From an uncultured Subdoligranulum sp. (GTDB lineage Bacteria > Bacillota_A > Clostridia > Oscillospirales > Ruminococcaceae), in the NCBI GenBank assembly GCA_900772715.1, contig CAAGRN010000122.1, forward strand, positions 1-5,753: a DNA stretch of 5,753 bases, in the 5' to 3' direction. The notes below the pieces were generated by a model that saw nothing but the letters and a program-made list of their open reading frames with translations, was not told the origin of the DNA and did no database searches. A program made the position numbers and the translations under genes. Below, one piece after another: positions 5,748 through 5,753 of the stretch (position 1 is the first letter of the stretch; the number at the start of each line of letters is the position of its first letter).

Positions 5748-5753
5748 CGCACC

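Noticed and set aside
4196..5752. A 518-codon open frame on the minus strand, opposite the binding-protein gene
   Set aside because: It is an antisense shadow caused by the biased codons of the real gene: it lacks a recognisable domain, the composition is low-complexity Gly/Val/Leu, and the plus strand has a lipobox, family motifs and a good ribosome binding site.

Overview
The window looks like chromosomal DNA from a G+C-rich clostridial Firmicute, most likely an Oscillospiraceae/Ruminococcaceae gut anaerobe of the Faecalibacterium, Subdoligranulum or Gemmiger kind. The grounds are the clostridial form of Rex, a tepA-like gene beside a DNA translocase gene (as near spoIIIE in Bacillus subtilis), strong AGGAGG-type ribosome binding sites, and intergenic palindromes starting TGTAGGGGCG. 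I recognise those palindromes as typical of this group from memory, not from a search. There is no sign of a phage, plasmid, CRISPR array or RNA gene.

Layout. Positions 1-1051 (minus) hold the N-terminal 350 codons of an FtsK/SpoIIIE-type DNA translocase; the motor domain lies beyond the left edge. Positions 1052-1570 are non-coding and rich in repeats: a good minus-strand promoter for the translocase, a hairpin in its leader, a heptamer tandem repeat beside a 9-bp-stem hairpin, and two tandem copies of an approximately 90-97 bp element made of two palindromes in inverted orientation. Positions 1571-2299 (minus) encode a TepA-type ClpP-family serine protease. A divergent promoter region (2300-2557) separates it from rex (2558-3202, plus), the NADH/NAD+-sensing repressor, which is followed 14 bp later by tdk, thymidine kinase (3217-3828). 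The rex-tdk unit ends at a clear intrinsic terminator (3843-3884). A 416-base AT-richer regulatory stretch follows, with repeated GCACAAA motifs and a perfect 17-bp palindrome. It leads into a sugar-type ABC transporter lipoprotein gene (4301-5671), presumably the first gene of an import operon that continues to the right. The last 82 bases can fold into alternative hairpins.

How the parts relate. TepA and the translocase are housekeeping neighbours on the minus strand, but the translocase appears to have its own promoter. rex and tdk look co-transcribed from a near-consensus SigA promoter. The binding-protein gene is a separate, probably regulated and highly expressed unit; its codon choice is visibly more biased towards CTG, AAG, GGC and GCT than that of its neighbours.

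I did not find a convincing new multi-gene system. The most interesting material is non-coding: the paired-palindrome repeat family, whose stems vary while staying fully paired, and the motif cluster upstream of the transporter gene.
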